A DNA stretch of 64,000 bases from assembly GCF_041504345.1 (NCBI RefSeq), contig NZ_CP167894.1, forward strand, positions 1,860,001 through 1,924,000, written 5' to 3'. The DNA comes from Vibrio sp. BS-M-Sm-2. GTDB taxonomy: Bacteria; Pseudomonadota; Gammaproteobacteria; Enterobacterales; Vibrionaceae. The position numbers were made by a program, and so were the translations under genes. Under the pieces are notes generated by a model. That model worked only from the letters and a program-made list of their open reading frames with translations. It was not told the origin of the DNA and searched no databases. Shown here piece by piece: positions 41,158 through 54,987 of the stretch (positions are counted from its first letter, which is position 1; each line of letters begins with the position of its first letter).

Positions 41158-41592
41158 ATGATCCACATTATTACAGGTAGCACCTTAGGTGGTGCTGAGT
41201 ACGTTGGCGATCACCTTAATGATCTTCTTGAAGAACAAGGTCATGAGATAAGCCTTCATAATCAACCTGAATACAATGACATCCCCCAACAAGGTTTTTG
41301 GTTGCTGGTGACTTCTACTCATGGTGCTGGCGAATTTCCAGATAATATTAAGCCATTTATCGACGGACTGACCCAGCAATCTCCAGATTTAAGCCAGGTT
41401 CGCTTTGCTGTCGTGGCGCTTGGAGATTCGAGTTACGATACCTTCTGCTTGGCGGGTAAATCAGCCCACAGCCAGATGAAAGAGCTCGGTGCTCAACCTA
41501 TTTGTGACTGTTTTACCATCGATGTATTGGAAACTCCGGTACCAGAAGACGCTGCAGAAGCGTGGTTTAACGATCATAGCGACCAGTTTTAA
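41158..41592 (+). CDS. mioC: Flavodoxin-like protein MioC
   Basis: A 144-residue flavodoxin-fold FMN protein beginning [20 protein letters not shown], with the FMN-site loops [11 protein letters not shown] and [12 protein letters not shown]. coli MioC is 147 residues and supports biotin synthase electron transfer. The ATG at 41158 has AAGGA upstream; an in-frame ATG at 41125 lies in the mnmE terminator. Transcription runs toward oriC and stops at a terminator at 41608. Confidence 0.93.
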   Translation: MIHIITGSTLGGAEYVGDHLNDLLEEQGHEISLHNQPEYNDIPQQGFWLLVTSTHGAGEFPDNIKPFIDGLTQQSPDLSQVRFAVVALGDSSYDTFCLAGKSAHSQMKELGAQPICDCFTIDVLETPVPEDAAEAWFNDHSDQF

Positions 41593-41607
41593 CCTCTACC
41601 TTCTCTC

Positions 41608-41634
41608 AAAAAGCGGCTTATGCCGCTTTTTTTG
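41608..41634 (+). terminator. Terminator of mioC at the left edge of oriC
   Basis: AAAAAGCGGC and GCCGCTTTTT pair around TTAT. It would shield the origin from mioC transcription. Confidence 0.9.
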
Positions 41635-41639
41635 TCTCT

Positions 41640-42073
41640 GAACAACGCGATTGTGAATAACTTTTTTCAAAAACATCGAAAATTAGCGATCTATTTTCAA
41701 TTTCTTCTGTGGATAAGATCATACATATACGGTGATTAACCTATAGTTATCCAAATAACAAGTTTTAGGCTAATTTCCTCCTGTGAATAAGTAGCTATTT
41801 TGATCCCAGCTAATCCTCATCCTGATCAAAGTTAGATCACATCATTTGATCCAAAAAAGATCCATGATCTCGTTGATCATTTTCGAGTTATCCACAGATG
41901 ACCTCGATCCTAATAATAGATCTAATAAAAGATCTCCTTAAAGATCTTATCTATATTAATTAAAAACAGCTTTTTCGAAAAATCCCAAAAACGTTTTCTC
42001 AGGCTATGAAAACAGGTAGAATATCGCTCCTTTTTATCAATCTAGAAAACGTTTGAATACCTGAGGTCGGTTC
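41640..42073. other. oriC: Chromosomal replication origin oriC (chromosome 1)
   Basis: The gap between mioC and mnmG is the standard place for a gamma-proteobacterial oriC. Exact DnaA boxes (TTATNCACA) are at 41652-41660, 41709-41717 and 41782-41790 (all reverse) and 41888-41896 (forward); a near-match TTATCCAAA is at 41747-41755. I count 13 GATC sites, most between 41717 and 41946, as expected for Dam/SeqA control. An AT-rich stretch at about 41910-41975 with repeated AGATCT/AAAGATC units resembles the 13-mer unwinding region. No gene is present. Confidence 0.93.
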
Positions 42074-43969
42074 ATGCTTTATCACGAAAAATTTGACGTC
42101 ATCGTTGTTGGTGGTGGCCATGCAGGAACGGAAGCCGCACTCGCATCTGCACGTACTGGTCAAAGTACGTTATTACTTACTCATAATATCGATACATTAG
42201 GACAAATGTCTTGTAACCCAGCTATTGGCGGGATCGGTAAGGGCCACTTGGTAAAAGAGGTCGATGCAATGGGTGGATTAATGGCGCAAGCTATTGATCA
42301 TGCAGGTATTCAGTTCAGAACATTGAACGCATCAAAAGGCCCAGCAGTTCGTGCTACTCGTGCACAAGCTGACCGCGCACTTTACAAAGCTTTTGTTCGT
42401 AACGTTCTTGAAAACACACCAAACCTGACTTTGTTCCAACAGTCGGTTGATGACTTGATCGTTGAACAGGATCAAGTGGTGGGTGTGGTAACACAGATGG
42501 GTCTTAAGTTCCGCGCAAGAGCTGTGGTTCTGACTGTGGGCACATTCCTAGGTGGAAAGATCCATATAGGTATGGAAAGTTCTTCTGGTGGTCGTGCTGG
42601 CGATCCACCATCGATCGCACTGGCTGACCGTCTTCGTGATCTTCCATTCCGAGTTGATCGCCTGAAAACAGGTACACCTCCTCGTATCGATGCGCGTAGC
42701 GTTGATTTTTCTGAGCTTGAGGTTCAGCACGGTGATAACCCGACGCCTGTTTTCTCGTTCATGGGTAGCCGAGCTCAACAACCTCGTCAAATTCCATGTT
42801 ACATCACGCATACCAATGAAAATACGCATGACGTAATTCGCGCTAATCTCGATCGTAGCCCAATGTATGCAGGTGTTATTGAAGGTATTGGCCCTCGCTA
42901 CTGTCCTTCGATTGAAGACAAAGTGATGCGTTTTTCTGACAAGAACAGCCACCAGATTTTTATTGAGCCTGAAGGTCTAACGACTCATGAGCTATACCCG
43001 AATGGTATCTCTACCAGTCTGCCTTTTGATGTACAAGTTCAAATTGTTCGTTCGATGAAGGGTTTTGAAAATGCTCATATCGTTCGCCCTGGCTATGCGA
43101 TTGAGTACGATTTCTTTGATCCTCGCGACCTTAAGCTGACTTACGAAACTAAGTTTATCAAAGGTCTATTCTTTGCGGGTCAAATCAACGGTACCACTGG
43201 CTACGAAGAAGCAGCTGCACAAGGCTTAATGGCGGGTCTGAACGCGAGTTTGTTTACTCAAGGCAAAGAAGGCTGGAGTCCGCGTCGTGACCAAGCTTAC
43301 ATGGGCGTGCTTATTGACGACCTATCGACCATGGGTACCAAAGAACCTTACCGCATGTTTACGTCTCGTGCGGAATACCGTTTGCTGCTTCGTGAAGACA
43401 ATGCTGATATCCGTTTGACTGAAAAGTCGCGTGAACTTGGCCTTGTCGATGACGCTCGTTGGTCTCGTTTCAACGAGAAGATGGAAAACATGGAGAAGGA
43501 GCGTCAACGTCTGAAAGAAACATGGATTAATCCAAAATCTGAAGATATTGATCAACTGAACCAAATTCTGAAAACACCAATGTCTCGTGAAGCGAGTGGT
43601 GAAGATCTTCTTCGTCGCCCGGAAATGACTTATTCACAGCTAACCGCACTGGATCGTTTTGGTCCTGCATTGGAAGATCAACAAGCGTCTGAGCAAGTTG
43701 AGATCCAAGTGAAGTACGATGGTTATATTCAGCGTCAACAAGACGAAATTGAAAAATCACTGCGTCATGAAAACACCAAACTGCCTGCTGATATCGATTA
43801 CAGCAAGGTGAAAGGACTTTCTAACGAAGTGGTTCTTAAACTAACGACAGCTAAGCCTGACTCAATTGGTATTGCTTCGCGAATTTCAGGCATTACACCT
43901 GCAGCAATCTCAATTCTGTTGGTCTACTTGAAAAAACACGGCCTGTTGAAAAAGGGTGAGGAAGCATAA
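42074..43969 (+). CDS. mnmG: tRNA uridine-5-carboxymethylaminomethyl modification enzyme MnmG (GidA)
   Basis: A 631-residue FAD protein (E. coli 629), partner of MnmE in tRNA wobble-uridine modification. FAD-binding [17 protein letters not shown] lies near the N-terminus, with [22 protein letters not shown] after it. The C-terminal tRNA-binding domain includes [27 protein letters not shown] and [25 protein letters not shown] precedes the ATG by about six bases. It opens the operon to the right of oriC and touches rsmG by one base. Confidence 0.98.
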   Translation: MLYHEKFDVIVVGGGHAGTEAALASARTGQSTLLLTHNIDTLGQMSCNPAIGGIGKGHLVKEVDAMGGLMAQAIDHAGIQFRTLNASKGPAVRATRAQADRALYKAFVRNVLENTPNLTLFQQSVDDLIVEQDQVVGVVTQMGLKFRARAVVLTVGTFLGGKIHIGMESSSGGRAGDPPSIALADRLRDLPFRVDRLKTGTPPRIDARSVDFSELEVQHGDNPTPVFSFMGSRAQQPRQIPCYITHTNENTHDVIRANLDRSPMYAGVIEGIGPRYCPSIEDKVMRFSDKNSHQIFIEPEGLTTHELYPNGISTSLPFDVQVQIVRSMKGFENAHIVRPGYAIEYDFFDPRDLKLTYETKFIKGLFFAGQINGTTGYEEAAAQGLMAGLNASLFTQGKEGWSPRRDQAYMGVLIDDLSTMGTKEPYRMFTSRAEYRLLLREDNADIRLTEKSRELGLVDDARWSRFNEKMENMEKERQRLKETWINPKSEDIDQLNQILKTPMSREASGEDLLRRPEMTYSQLTALDRFGPALEDQQASEQVEIQVKYDGYIQRQQDEIEKSLRHENTKLPADIDYSKVKGLSNEVVLKLTTAKPDSIGIASRISGITPAAISILLVYLKKHGLLKKGEEA

Positions 43970-44601
43970 TGAACGCATTACGCGAAAAACTGGATCACCT
44001 GATTGGCCAGACTGAACTTGAAGTATCTGAAAAACAACGTGGCCAATTGGTTGGCTACGTTGAGTTACTGAACAAGTGGAACAAAGCTTATAACCTAACA
44101 TCTGTTCGTGACCCGCAAGAAATGATGGTGAAACATATCTTAGATAGCATCATTGTTAGCACTCACTTACAAGGTAAGCGCTTTATCGACGTTGGCACGG
44201 GACCTGGTCTTCCTGGGATTCCGCTCTCAATCATGAATCCAGACTGCGAGTTTTACTTGCTAGACAGCCTAGGTAAGCGTATTCGTTTTATCAAACAGGT
44301 GATTCATGAATTGGGTATCGACAACGTGGTACCGGTTCAAAGTCGCGTTGAGGAGTTTCAACCAGAAGAAAAGTTTGATGCAGTGCTCAGTCGCGCATTT
44401 GCGTCAATGACAGATATGGTAGAGTGGTGTCACCATTTACCTAAAGAGCAATCCGGTGTATTTTTGGCTCTTAAGGGACAACATCCTAGAGATGAAATCG
44501 ACCTGTTACCTGAATGGTGTTCAGTGACAGACATTAAAGCTTTGCAAGTGCCAGAGCTTGATGGAGAGCGTCATCTAGTTACTTTATCGCGTCAGGGATA
44601 A
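43969..44601 (+). CDS. rsmG: 16S rRNA (guanine527-N7)-methyltransferase RsmG (GidB)
   Basis: A 210-residue SAM-dependent methyltransferase (E. coli 207) that makes m7G527 in 16S rRNA; its loss gives low-level streptomycin resistance. The SAM site is [17 protein letters not shown], with [11 protein letters not shown] and VLSRAFASM following. Its start overlaps the mnmG stop as TAATG. Confidence 0.97.
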   Translation: MNALREKLDHLIGQTELEVSEKQRGQLVGYVELLNKWNKAYNLTSVRDPQEMMVKHILDSIIVSTHLQGKRFIDVGTGPGLPGIPLSIMNPDCEFYLLDSLGKRIRFIKQVIHELGIDNVVPVQSRVEEFQPEEKFDAVLSRAFASMTDMVEWCHHLPKEQSGVFLALKGQHPRDEIDLLPEWCSVTDIKALQVPELDGERHLVTLSRQG

Positions 44602-44615
44602 TCAGCGAGGCCATA

Positions 44616-45389
44616 GTGGGTAGAATCGTAGCAATTGCCAACCAAAAGGGTGGCGTAGGAAAAACAACAACTTGCATTAATTTAGCAGCATCAATGGCGG
44701 CAACAAAACGCAAGATATTGGTTGTTGACCTCGATCCTCAAGGTAATGCCACTATGGCGAGCGGTGTCGACAAGTATCAAGTTGAAGCAACTGCTTACGA
44801 TTTGTTGGTTGAAGACACCCCATTTGATGAAGTAGTTTGCCGAAGTACGTCTGGCAATTATGACCTCATCGCCGCGAACGGTGATGTTACTGCAGCAGAA
44901 ATCAAGTTGATGGAAGTGTTTGCTCGTGAAGTTCGTTTAAAAAATGCACTCGAATCCATTCGCAATAACTATGATTTCATCTTTATTGATTGCCCACCAT
45001 CATTAAACCTTCTTACAATCAACGCGATGGCTGCGGCCGACTCCGTATTGGTTCCTATGCAATGTGAATACTTTGCTTTGGAAGGTTTGACTGCATTGAT
45101 GGATACCATCAGTAAGCTAGCGGCTGTTGTAAACGAGAACCTGAAGATCGAAGGTCTTCTGCGTACTATGTACGATCCTCGCAACCGCTTATCGAACGAA
45201 GTATCTGATCAACTCAAAAAACACTTTGGTAGCAAAGTCTACCGAACTGTGATCCCTAGAAATGTGCGTCTGGCAGAAGCCCCAAGTCACGGCAAGCCAG
45301 CAATGTACTACGACAAATATTCCGCAGGAGCTAAGGCTTATCTTGCTCTTGCAGGCGAAATGTTGCGTCGTGAAGAAGTCCCAGTATAG
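44616..45389 (+). CDS. parA: Chromosome partition ATPase ParA (ParA1)
   Basis: A 257-residue Soj/ParA-type ATPase that drives segregation of the origin region with ParB and parS. It starts with GTG (MGRIVAIANQKGGVGKTTTCINLAAS), giving the deviant Walker A KGGVGKTT at residues 10-17. DLDPQGNATMASG and IDCPPSLNLLTINAM follow. It lies 14 bases after rsmG. In Vibrio cholerae ParA1 pulls the origin toward the pole through HubP. Confidence 0.97.
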   Translation: MGRIVAIANQKGGVGKTTTCINLAASMAATKRKILVVDLDPQGNATMASGVDKYQVEATAYDLLVEDTPFDEVVCRSTSGNYDLIAANGDVTAAEIKLMEVFAREVRLKNALESIRNNYDFIFIDCPPSLNLLTINAMAAADSVLVPMQCEYFALEGLTALMDTISKLAAVVNENLKIEGLLRTMYDPRNRLSNEVSDQLKKHFGSKVYRTVIPRNVRLAEAPSHGKPAMYYDKYSAGAKAYLALAGEMLRREEVPV

Positions 45390-45412
45390 GTCCAATCAAA
45401 GGAATTCGCTCA

Positions 45413-46294
45413 ATGTCTAAGCGTGGTTTAGGAAAAGGGCTAGATGCATTGCTTGCAACTAGCTCATTGGCTCGTGAAAAACAGCAAGTTGCTTCTCATA
45501 GTCAGGCGTTGTCGGCTGATGGTGAGCTTATCGAACTGGCTGTTGGTTGCTTGAAGCCTGGTGTATATCAACCGCGTAAGGATATTGCGCCTGAAGCGCT
45601 AGAAGAGCTGGCTGCATCAATTCAATCTCAAGGCATTATCCAACCTATCGTTGTTCGCCCATTGGCGCACGACCAGTTCGAGATTATTGCAGGTGAACGT
45701 CGTTGGAGAGCGGCTCGTCAAGCTGGCCTTAAACAAGTGCCATGTCTGATCAAGAGAGTCGAAGACAAGGCTGCGATCGCGATGGCATTGATTGAGAATA
45801 TTCAGCGTGAAGACCTGAATGTCATCGAAGAAGCACAAGCGCTAGAGCGCTTACAGAACGAATTTGAACTGACACACCAACAAGTCGCTGAAGTGATTGG
45901 TAAATCGAGAGCGACGGTTAGTAACTTATTACGTCTAAATCAATTAGAAAATGAAGTAAAAGGTTTAGTTTCAAATAAACAACTGGAAATGGGGCATGCT
46001 CGAGCATTGCTTGCGCTTGAAGGTGATACCCAGGTTGAAGCAGCAAACACTGCAGCGACCAAAAAAATGACCGTGCGTCAAACCGAGCAGCTTGTTAAAA
46101 AGTGTTTAAAACCAGACGTTGAGCCAGAATCGAAGCCTGAAGACACAGAAGCTATCGAACTTTCACGAAGACTCACGGAAAAATTGCAAGCAAACGTTTC
46201 AGTCACTCGTTCTGTTAGCGGTAAGTCAAAAGTAATAATTACTCTTGATGAGCCTCACAAATTAGAGCAACTTATTGCTAAACTAGAGTACTAA
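45413..46294 (+). CDS. parB: Chromosome partition protein ParB (ParB1)
   Basis: A 293-residue ParB that binds parS and spreads on DNA as a CTP-dependent clamp. It starts MSKRGLGKGLDALLAT; the CTP-binding motifs are QPRKDIAPEALEELAASIQSQGIIQPIVVRP and GERRWRAARQAG; the helix-turn-helix is LTHQQVAEVIGKSRATVSNLLRLNQL; and the C-terminal dimer domain ends KLEQLIAKLEY. I found no exact 16-base parS in the window, only a one-mismatch site in recF. Confidence 0.97.
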   Translation: MSKRGLGKGLDALLATSSLAREKQQVASHSQALSADGELIELAVGCLKPGVYQPRKDIAPEALEELAASIQSQGIIQPIVVRPLAHDQFEIIAGERRWRAARQAGLKQVPCLIKRVEDKAAIAMALIENIQREDLNVIEEAQALERLQNEFELTHQQVAEVIGKSRATVSNLLRLNQLENEVKGLVSNKQLEMGHARALLALEGDTQVEAANTAATKKMTVRQTEQLVKKCLKPDVEPESKPEDTEAIELSRRLTEKLQANVSVTRSVSGKSKVIITLDEPHKLEQLIAKLEY

Positions 46295-46393
46295 ATGAGA
46301 TAATTGATTTAGGTCAATTATGTAATAAAAAAGTGATTTCGTACAAAAGTTGTCGGTTTGTATGCAAAAATGTAAATGATTGCTGCGTTGTTG

Positions 46394-46421
46394 TTGCAAT
46401 CAATTTGGCTGAACGTATAAT
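46394..46421 (+). promoter_or_regulatory. Sigma70-type promoter for the atp operon
   Basis: TTGCAA at 46394-46399 is followed after 16 bases by a perfect TATAAT at 46416-46421, about 65 bases before atpI. An inverted repeat GATTGC/GCAATC overlaps the -35 area. Confidence 0.65.
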
Positions 46422-46486
46422 TTTCGCCAATTTCTCGGCACGCTTTTAAGCGAGTGGTAAAGTGGGCTTAAAAGAGGAACGAATAC

Positions 46487-46876
46487 ATGGTAGCGGCGTT
46501 AGCAAGACCAGGACGAGTGCTTGCAAAGCAAATGTTATTGATCGAGCTTAGCGCGGTTATATTAGTGGCGGTAGGGTTAGGTTTAGCTGTTAATCCTGAT
46601 TGGGGTTTTGCTGCATTAATCGGTGGCGGTATTTTTGTCATCGCGAATGTAGTTTTTTGTGTGTGTGCTTTCCTATTTTGTGGAGCTCGCGCAACTAAGT
46701 TAGTTGCGGCGTCGTTCTATGCAGGCGAAGCGCTAAAAATTCTAATCACAGTTCTACTATTCTCTATTGTCTACATGTATATGCAGGTGGAATTAATTCC
46801 CCTCAAACTGACCTATTTACTGGTTCTAGGTATTAATATCTTTGCGCCAGTGCTTTTCATTAACAATAAAAAATAG
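46487..46876 (+). CDS. atpI: ATP synthase subunit I
   Basis: A 129-residue membrane protein with about four hydrophobic segments, the first gene of the atp operon. AtpI is thought to help assemble the c-ring; it is not part of the final enzyme. Features include LARPGRVLAKQMLLIELSAVILVAVGL and the C-terminal LTYLLVLGINIFAPVLFINNKK. It lies eight bases before atpB. Confidence 0.9.
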   Translation: MVAALARPGRVLAKQMLLIELSAVILVAVGLGLAVNPDWGFAALIGGGIFVIANVVFCVCAFLFCGARATKLVAASFYAGEALKILITVLLFSIVYMYMQVELIPLKLTYLLVLGINIFAPVLFINNKK

Positions 46877-46881
46877 GATGA

Positions 46882-47682
<801 letters not shown>

Positions 47683-47732
47683 AAAAAATTTTAAGCTTTA
47701 TTCTAACTATTAATGTTAATCGGAGAACGTAA

Positions 47733-47987
<255 letters not shown>

Positions 47988-47990
<3 letters not shown>

Positions 47991-48018
47991 TTAACTCTTA
48001 ATAGTTAATTAAATTTTT
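47988..48018 (+). other. AT-rich hairpin between atpE and atpF
   Basis: TAATTAACT (starting in the atpE stop codon) pairs with AGTTAATTA around six bases, followed by AATTTTT. It is a weak terminator or an mRNA-stabilising stem; either would help raise subunit c above its neighbours. Confidence 0.5.
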
Positions 48019-48048
48019 GTAGTTGATTCTTAACGAGGGGTAGCTGTT

Positions 48049-48519
48049 GTGAATATGAACGCAACTCTGTTAGGTCAAGCAATTGCTTTTTCATTGTTTG
48101 TTTGGTTCTGCATGAAATATGTATGGCCACCAATCATGCAAGCAATTGAAGAACGTCAGAAAAAAATTGCTGACGGTCTAGTAGCCGCTGAACGCGCTGC
48201 TAAAGACTTGAACCTGGCACAAGCCAACGCTTCTGAGCAAATGAAAGAAGCAAAGCGCACTGCAACTGAGGTTATTGATCAGGCAAACAAACGTAAAGCT
48301 CAAATTATTGATGAAGCTCGCGAAGAAGCTCAGGCAGAACGCCAGAAAATCTTAGCGCAAGCTGAAGCAGAAATTGAAGCAGAGCGTACACGTGCCCGTG
48401 ATGACCTGCGCAAACAAGTCGCAACTCTGGCTATAGCTGGTGCTGAGAAAATCCTTGAGCGTACAATCGATAAAGATGTACACGATGATCTTCTTAACAA
48501 CATTACTGCAAAACTTTAA
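48049..48519 (+). CDS. atpF: ATP synthase Fo subunit b
   Basis: A 156-residue peripheral-stalk protein, the same length as in E. coli. One membrane helix ([25 protein letters not shown]) is followed by a long charged coiled coil rich in Ala, Glu, Lys and Arg. I use the GTG at 48049 (MNMNATLL); an ATG six bases later is possible. Confidence 0.97.
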   Translation: MNMNATLLGQAIAFSLFVWFCMKYVWPPIMQAIEERQKKIADGLVAAERAAKDLNLAQANASEQMKEAKRTATEVIDQANKRKAQIIDEAREEAQAERQKILAQAEAEIEAERTRARDDLRKQVATLAIAGAEKILERTIDKDVHDDLLNNITAKL

Positions 48520-48534
48520 AGCAAGGGGCTGTAT

Positions 48535-49068
48535 ATGTCTGATTTGACTACAATCGCACGCCCCTATGCTAAAGCAGCGTTTGACTTTGCGGTAGATAAA
48601 GGTGAGCTAGACCAATGGGGTCAGATGCTTACTTTTGCTGCCGAAGTGGCACAAAATGATGATGTTCATAATTTATTAAGCGGTTCTATGACTGCTGAAA
48701 AATTAGCTGAAGTATTCATTGTAATTTGTGGCGAACAATTTGATGAATTCGGTCAGAACTTGATTAAAGTGATGGCAGAGAACGGCCGCTTGATGGCTTT
48801 TCCTGATGTTTGTAAACAGTTCTTATTGCTCAAACAAGAGTATGAGAAAGAGATCGACGTTGAAGTAACTTCAGCGGTAGAACTTTCTGAAGAACAACGC
48901 GCAGAGATCAGCAGCAAATTGGAACAGCGCTTAGCGCGCAAAGTTCAGCTGAATTGCAGTATAGATGAGACTCTACTTAGTGGAGTTATTATTCGAGCCG
49001 GAGACCTAGTCATCGATAACTCAGCGCGCAGTCGTTTAGACCGCCTGAGCGATGCATTGCAGTCTTAA
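48535..49068 (+). CDS. atpH: ATP synthase F1 subunit delta
   Basis: A 177-residue protein, the same length as E. coli delta, that ties the peripheral stalk to the alpha subunits. It starts [28 protein letters not shown] and ends with [28 protein letters not shown], the conserved C-terminus. It ends 13 bases before atpA. Confidence 0.97.
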   Translation: MSDLTTIARPYAKAAFDFAVDKGELDQWGQMLTFAAEVAQNDDVHNLLSGSMTAEKLAEVFIVICGEQFDEFGQNLIKVMAENGRLMAFPDVCKQFLLLKQEYEKEIDVEVTSAVELSEEQRAEISSKLEQRLARKVQLNCSIDETLLSGVIIRAGDLVIDNSARSRLDRLSDALQS

Positions 49069-49081
49069 TGGGGATTGGAGC

Positions 49082-50623
49082 ATGCAACTTAATTCCACTG
49101 AAATTAGCGATCTAATTAAACAACGTATTGAATCTTTCGACGTTGTTAGTGAAGCTCGCAATGAAGGTACTATCGTTTCTGTAAGCGATGGCATCCTTAG
49201 CATCCACGGCCTAGCGGACGTGATGCAAGGTGAAATGATCGAACTACCGGGTGGCCGTTACGCTCTAGCACTAAACTTGAACCGTGATTCGGTTGGTGCT
49301 GTTGTAATGGGCCCGTATGCTGACCTACAGGAAGGCATGAAAGTTACAGGTACTGGTCGTATTCTAGAAGTACCAGTAGGTCCTGAAATGCTTGGTCGTG
49401 TTGTAAACACGCTAGGTGAGCCAATTGATGGTAAAGGTCCTATCGAAGCGAAACTAACTTCGCCTGTAGAAATTATCGCACCAGGTGTAATCGACCGTAA
49501 ATCGGTAGATCAACCTGTTCAAACTGGTTACAAGTCAGTTGACTCAATGATCCCTATCGGTCGTGGTCAGCGTGAACTAGTAATCGGTGACCGTCAGACT
49601 GGTAAAACAGCAATGGCGATCGATGCGATTATTAACCAAAAAGATTCTGGTATTTTCTCTATCTACGTAGCTATCGGCCAAAAAGCGTCGACTATTGCTA
49701 ACGTAGTTCGCAAACTAGAAGAGCACGGCGCACTAGCAAACACTGTTGTTGTTGTTGCATCGGCTTCTGAATCTGCAGCGCTGCAATACCTTGCACCGTA
49801 TGCTGGTTGTGCGATGGGCGAATACTTCCGTGATCGCGGTGAAGATGCACTGATTGTTTATGATGATCTATCTAAGCAAGCTGTCGCTTACCGTCAAATC
49901 TCGCTACTACTTAAGCGTCCACCAGGTCGTGAAGCGTTCCCAGGTGATGTTTTCTACCTTCACTCTCGTCTACTAGAGCGTGCTGCTCGTGTAAGCGAAG
50001 TATACGTAGAGAAGTTCACTAACGGTGAAGTGAAAGGCAAGACTGGTTCTTTAACTGCTCTTCCTATCATCGAAACGCAAGCTGGTGACGTATCTGCATT
50101 CGTACCAACGAACGTAATCTCGATTACTGATGGTCAGATCTTCCTACAAACTGAACTATTCAACGCAGGCGTACGTCCAGCTGTTGACCCTGGTATCTCA
50201 GTTTCTCGTGTAGGTGGTTCGGCGCAGACTAAAATCATCAAGAAGCTATCTGGCGGTATCCGTACTGCTCTAGCTCAATACCGTGAACTTGCAGCATTTG
50301 CTCAGTTCTCTTCGGATCTTGATGAAGCGACTAAGAAGCAGCTAGACCACGGTCAGAAAGTTACAGAACTGATGAAGCAGAAGCAGTACGCTCCTATGTC
50401 TGTATTTGACCAAGCTCTAGTAATCTTCGCTGCAGAGCGTGGATACCTTCAAGATGTTGAACTTTCTAAAGTTCTAGATTTTGAAGCTGCTTTACTGTCG
50501 TTTGCTCGTGGTCAATATGCCGATCTAGCAACACAGATCGACACAACGGGTGCTTTCAATAAAGAAATCGAAGCTGAGCTGAAGAAGCTTGTTGACGATT
50601 TCAAGGCAACCCAGACCTGGTAA
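49082..50623 (+). CDS. atpA: ATP synthase F1 subunit alpha
   Basis: A 513-residue regulatory nucleotide-binding subunit, the same length as in E. coli, starting [19 protein letters not shown]. The P loop is GDRQTGKT and the ATP-synthase signature [17 protein letters not shown] is present. The ATG at 49082 is chosen because GGAG lies just upstream; a longer frame from 49052 runs into atpH. Confidence 0.98.
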   Translation: MQLNSTEISDLIKQRIESFDVVSEARNEGTIVSVSDGILSIHGLADVMQGEMIELPGGRYALALNLNRDSVGAVVMGPYADLQEGMKVTGTGRILEVPVGPEMLGRVVNTLGEPIDGKGPIEAKLTSPVEIIAPGVIDRKSVDQPVQTGYKSVDSMIPIGRGQRELVIGDRQTGKTAMAIDAIINQKDSGIFSIYVAIGQKASTIANVVRKLEEHGALANTVVVVASASESAALQYLAPYAGCAMGEYFRDRGEDALIVYDDLSKQAVAYRQISLLLKRPPGREAFPGDVFYLHSRLLERAARVSEVYVEKFTNGEVKGKTGSLTALPIIETQAGDVSAFVPTNVISITDGQIFLQTELFNAGVRPAVDPGISVSRVGGSAQTKIIKKLSGGIRTALAQYRELAAFAQFSSDLDEATKKQLDHGQKVTELMKQKQYAPMSVFDQALVIFAAERGYLQDVELSKVLDFEAALLSFARGQYADLATQIDTTGAFNKEIEAELKKLVDDFKATQTW

Positions 50624-50671
50624 TTGGTAGGTGGTCTTAGGGCCACCTCATACCATTAACGGAGAGTAACG

Positions 50672-51538
50672 ATGGCCGGCGCAAAAGAGATACGTAATAA
50701 AATCGGTAGTGTTAAAAGCACACAGAAGATTACGAAAGCAATGGAAATGGTAGCAGCTTCAAAAATGCGTCGTTCTCAAGACGCAATGGAAGCTACTCGT
50801 CCATATGCAGAAACAATGCGTAAAGTGATCGGTCATTTGGCTAATGGTAGCCTCGAGTATAAGCATCCTTATCTTGAGGAACGTGAAGCCAAACGTGTTG
50901 GTTACATCATCGTTTCTACAGACCGTGGTCTTTGTGGTGGTTTGAACATTAACTTGTTCAAAAAAGCCATGAACGACATGAAAGATTGGTCTGAGAAAGG
51001 TGCTGACGTTGAACTTGCAATTGTAGGTTCAAAAGCGACAGCATTTTTCAACAACAGCGGCGCGAAAGTAGCAGCTCAAGTTTCTGGTCTGGGCGATCGT
51101 CCAAGCCTTGAAGACTTGATTGGCTCTGTAAGCGTTATGCTGAAGAAATATGATGAAGGCGAATTAGATCGCCTGTTCGTAGTGTTCAACAAGTTTGAAA
51201 ACACTATGGTTCAAGAACCAACGATCGATCAATTACTTCCTTTGCCTAAATCAGACAGCGAAGAAATGAAACGCAGTCATTCTTGGGACTACATTTATGA
51301 GCCCGAGCCAAAACCACTACTAGATGCACTATTGGTTCGCTATGTCGAATCTCAAGTGTACCAAGGTGTGGTTGAGAACCTTGCTTGTGAGCAAGCGGCT
51401 CGAATGATTGCAATGAAATCAGCAACAGATAACGCTGGTGACATTATTGATGACTTAGAACTTGTGTATAACAAAGCGCGTCAAGCGGCGATTACACAAG
51501 AACTTTCTGAGATCGTTTCAGGCGCAGCTGCGGTTTAA
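50672..51538 (+). CDS. atpG: ATP synthase F1 subunit gamma
   Basis: A 288-residue central rotor shaft. It starts [34 protein letters not shown], with [15 protein letters not shown] in the middle and the C-terminal helix [26 protein letters not shown] precedes the ATG. Confidence 0.98.
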   Translation: MAGAKEIRNKIGSVKSTQKITKAMEMVAASKMRRSQDAMEATRPYAETMRKVIGHLANGSLEYKHPYLEEREAKRVGYIIVSTDRGLCGGLNINLFKKAMNDMKDWSEKGADVELAIVGSKATAFFNNSGAKVAAQVSGLGDRPSLEDLIGSVSVMLKKYDEGELDRLFVVFNKFENTMVQEPTIDQLLPLPKSDSEEMKRSHSWDYIYEPEPKPLLDALLVRYVESQVYQGVVENLACEQAARMIAMKSATDNAGDIIDDLELVYNKARQAAITQELSEIVSGAAAV

Positions 51539-51554
51539 GCTTAGGTAAAACTAA

Positions 51555-52976
<1,422 letters not shown>

Positions 52977-52994
52977 GGCTAACTAGGAGGCGAT

Positions 52995-53417
52995 ATGGCA
53001 GCAATAACCTTTCACCTAGACGTTGTAAGTGCAGAGAAACAAATTTTCTCAGGCCTTGTTGAGACGTTTCAGGTGACCGGTAGTGAGGGTGAGCTTGGTA
53101 TTTTCCATGGTCATACTCCACTGCTGACCGCTATCAAGCCTGGTATGGTGCGTATTGTTAAGCAGCACGGCCACGAAGAAATCATTTATGTTTCTGGTGG
53201 TATGGTAGAAGTTCAGCCTGGTACAGCGACTGTACTGGCTGATACAGCTATCCGTGGTGAAGAGCTAGACGCAGCAAAGGCGGAAGAAGCTAAACGCAAG
53301 GCTGTGGAGAATATCCAAAATCAGCATGGCGACATAGACTTCGCACAAGCGGCCGGTGAACTGGCTAAAGCCATTGCTCAGTTACGAGTTATCGAACTGA
53401 CAAAACAGCGTCGCTAA
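52995..53417 (+). CDS. atpC: ATP synthase F1 subunit epsilon
   Basis: A 140-residue rotor subunit and inhibitor of ATP hydrolysis. The N-terminal beta sandwich starts [23 protein letters not shown] and includes [26 protein letters not shown]; a C-terminal helical hairpin follows. AGGAGG lies upstream of the ATG. It ends the operon before a terminator. Confidence 0.98.
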   Translation: MAAITFHLDVVSAEKQIFSGLVETFQVTGSEGELGIFHGHTPLLTAIKPGMVRIVKQHGHEEIIYVSGGMVEVQPGTATVLADTAIRGEELDAAKAEEAKRKAVENIQNQHGDIDFAQAAGELAKAIAQLRVIELTKQRR

Positions 53418-53445
53418 TCTTTTATAAGATTATAGACTCTGAGAT

Positions 53446-53473
53446 AAAGGCGACCTAAGGGTCGCCTTTTTGC
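53446..53473 (+). terminator. Terminator of the atp operon
   Basis: AAAGGCGACC and GGTCGCCTTT pair around TAAG and are followed by T bases. Confidence 0.92.
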
Positions 53474-53600
53474 ATTTCTAGATTCTCAAAAATGCCTCTT
53501 TTACGTATCACTACTGGTTAAATGGTTATTGCGATTTAATTTTTTGGCCAAAAACGGTTACAATATCGGCTTAATAAAAATAACGTTGGATAGGTTTACA

Positions 53601-54959
53601 ATGAAGTTTAGCGCGGTAATTCTCGCGGCGGGCAAAGGCACTCGCATGTATTCAAACACACCAAAGGTTCTGCATACGCTTGCAGGTAAGCCAATGGTGA
53701 AGCATGTTATCGATACATGTAATGGTTTAGGCGCTCAAAATATCAACCTGGTTTACGGCCACGGTGGTGATCAGATGAAGGCTACTCTAGCTGAAGAATC
53801 TGTAAATTGGGCACTGCAAGCTGAGCAGCTGGGTACAGGCCACGCTGTGGATCAAGCATCTGCACATTTCGCTGATGATGAAAAAGTATTGGTGCTATAC
53901 GGTGATGTTCCACTGATTTCACCTGAAACCATTGAAAACCTATTAGACGCTCAACCAAACGGTGGTATCGCGCTACTTACGGTCGTGCTAGACAACCCAA
54001 TGGGATACGGTCGCATTATTCGTCGTAATGGACCTGTTGTGGCTATCGTTGAGCAGAAAGATGCAACGGATGAGCAGAAGCTTATCAAAGAGATCAATAC
54101 TGGCGTTATGGTGGCGACTGGTGGTGATCTGAAGCGTTGGTTGTCTGGTTTAAGCAACGACAACGCACAGGGTGAATATTACCTGACTGACGTTATCGCA
54201 GCCGCTCACGATGAAGGTCGTGCGGTTGAAGCTGTGCACCCAGTAAGCCCAATTGAAGTAGAAGGTGTTAACGACCGCTCTCAACTGGCTCGTCTAGAGC
54301 GTGCTTACCAAGCAGAACAAGCTGACAAATTATTGAAGCAGGGCGTTATGTTACGCGATCCTAGCCGCTTTGATCTACGTGGCGAACTGCAATGTGGTAT
54401 GGACGTTGAAATCGACACCAACGTTATCATCGAAGGCAGCGTAAGCATTGGTGATAACGTGGTTATCGGTACCGGCTGCGTGTTGAAAGACTGTGAGATT
54501 GATGATAACACCATCATTCGCCCATACAGCGTAATTGAAGGCGCAACGGTCGGTGAAGACTGTACGGTTGGTCCATTTACTCGCCTACGTCCAGGTGCAG
54601 ACATGCGTAACGATTCGCACGTTGGTAACTTTGTTGAAGTAAAGAACACTCGCCTTGGTGAAGGTTCTAAAGCGAATCATTTAACGTATTTAGGCGATGC
54701 TGAAATTGGTCAGCGTGTAAACGTGGGTGCGGGTGCAATTACTTGTAACTACGATGGTGCGAATAAGTTTAAGACCATCATTGGCGACGACGTATTCGTT
54801 GGTTCAGATAGTCAATTAATCGCGCCTGTTACGATTGGTAATGGTGCAACTGTTGGTGCTGGCTCTACAGTAACACGTGATGTTTCTGAAAATGAGTTGG
54901 TTATCAGCCGTGCGAAAGAACGTAAGATTGCTGATTGGAAACGTCCAACTAAGAAGTAA
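53601..54959 (+). CDS. glmU: Bifunctional UDP-GlcNAc pyrophosphorylase / glucosamine-1-phosphate acetyltransferase
   Basis: GlmU makes UDP-N-acetylglucosamine for peptidoglycan and lipopolysaccharide. It is 452 residues (E. coli 456). The N-terminal uridylyltransferase domain has LAAGKGTRM at the start; the C-terminal left-handed beta-helix has hexapeptide repeats such as [15 protein letters not shown] and [27 protein letters not shown]. The ATG at 53601 matches the family start [11 protein letters not shown]; an upstream in-frame ATG at 53529 adds 24 unmatched residues. Being next to atpC is typical for this group. Confidence 0.97.
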   Translation: MKFSAVILAAGKGTRMYSNTPKVLHTLAGKPMVKHVIDTCNGLGAQNINLVYGHGGDQMKATLAEESVNWALQAEQLGTGHAVDQASAHFADDEKVLVLYGDVPLISPETIENLLDAQPNGGIALLTVVLDNPMGYGRIIRRNGPVVAIVEQKDATDEQKLIKEINTGVMVATGGDLKRWLSGLSNDNAQGEYYLTDVIAAAHDEGRAVEAVHPVSPIEVEGVNDRSQLARLERAYQAEQADKLLKQGVMLRDPSRFDLRGELQCGMDVEIDTNVIIEGSVSIGDNVVIGTGCVLKDCEIDDNTIIRPYSVIEGATVGEDCTVGPFTRLRPGADMRNDSHVGNFVEVKNTRLGEGSKANHLTYLGDAEIGQRVNVGAGAITCNYDGANKFKTIIGDDVFVGSDSQLIAPVTIGNGATVGAGSTVTRDVSENELVISRAKERKIADWKRPTKK

Positions 54960-54987
54960 ACTCTAACGTTCAAAATATATTTTTATG

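Noticed and set aside
54305..54649. 114-codon frame antisense to glmU
   Set aside because: It mirrors the hexapeptide repeats of glmU and has no independent signals.
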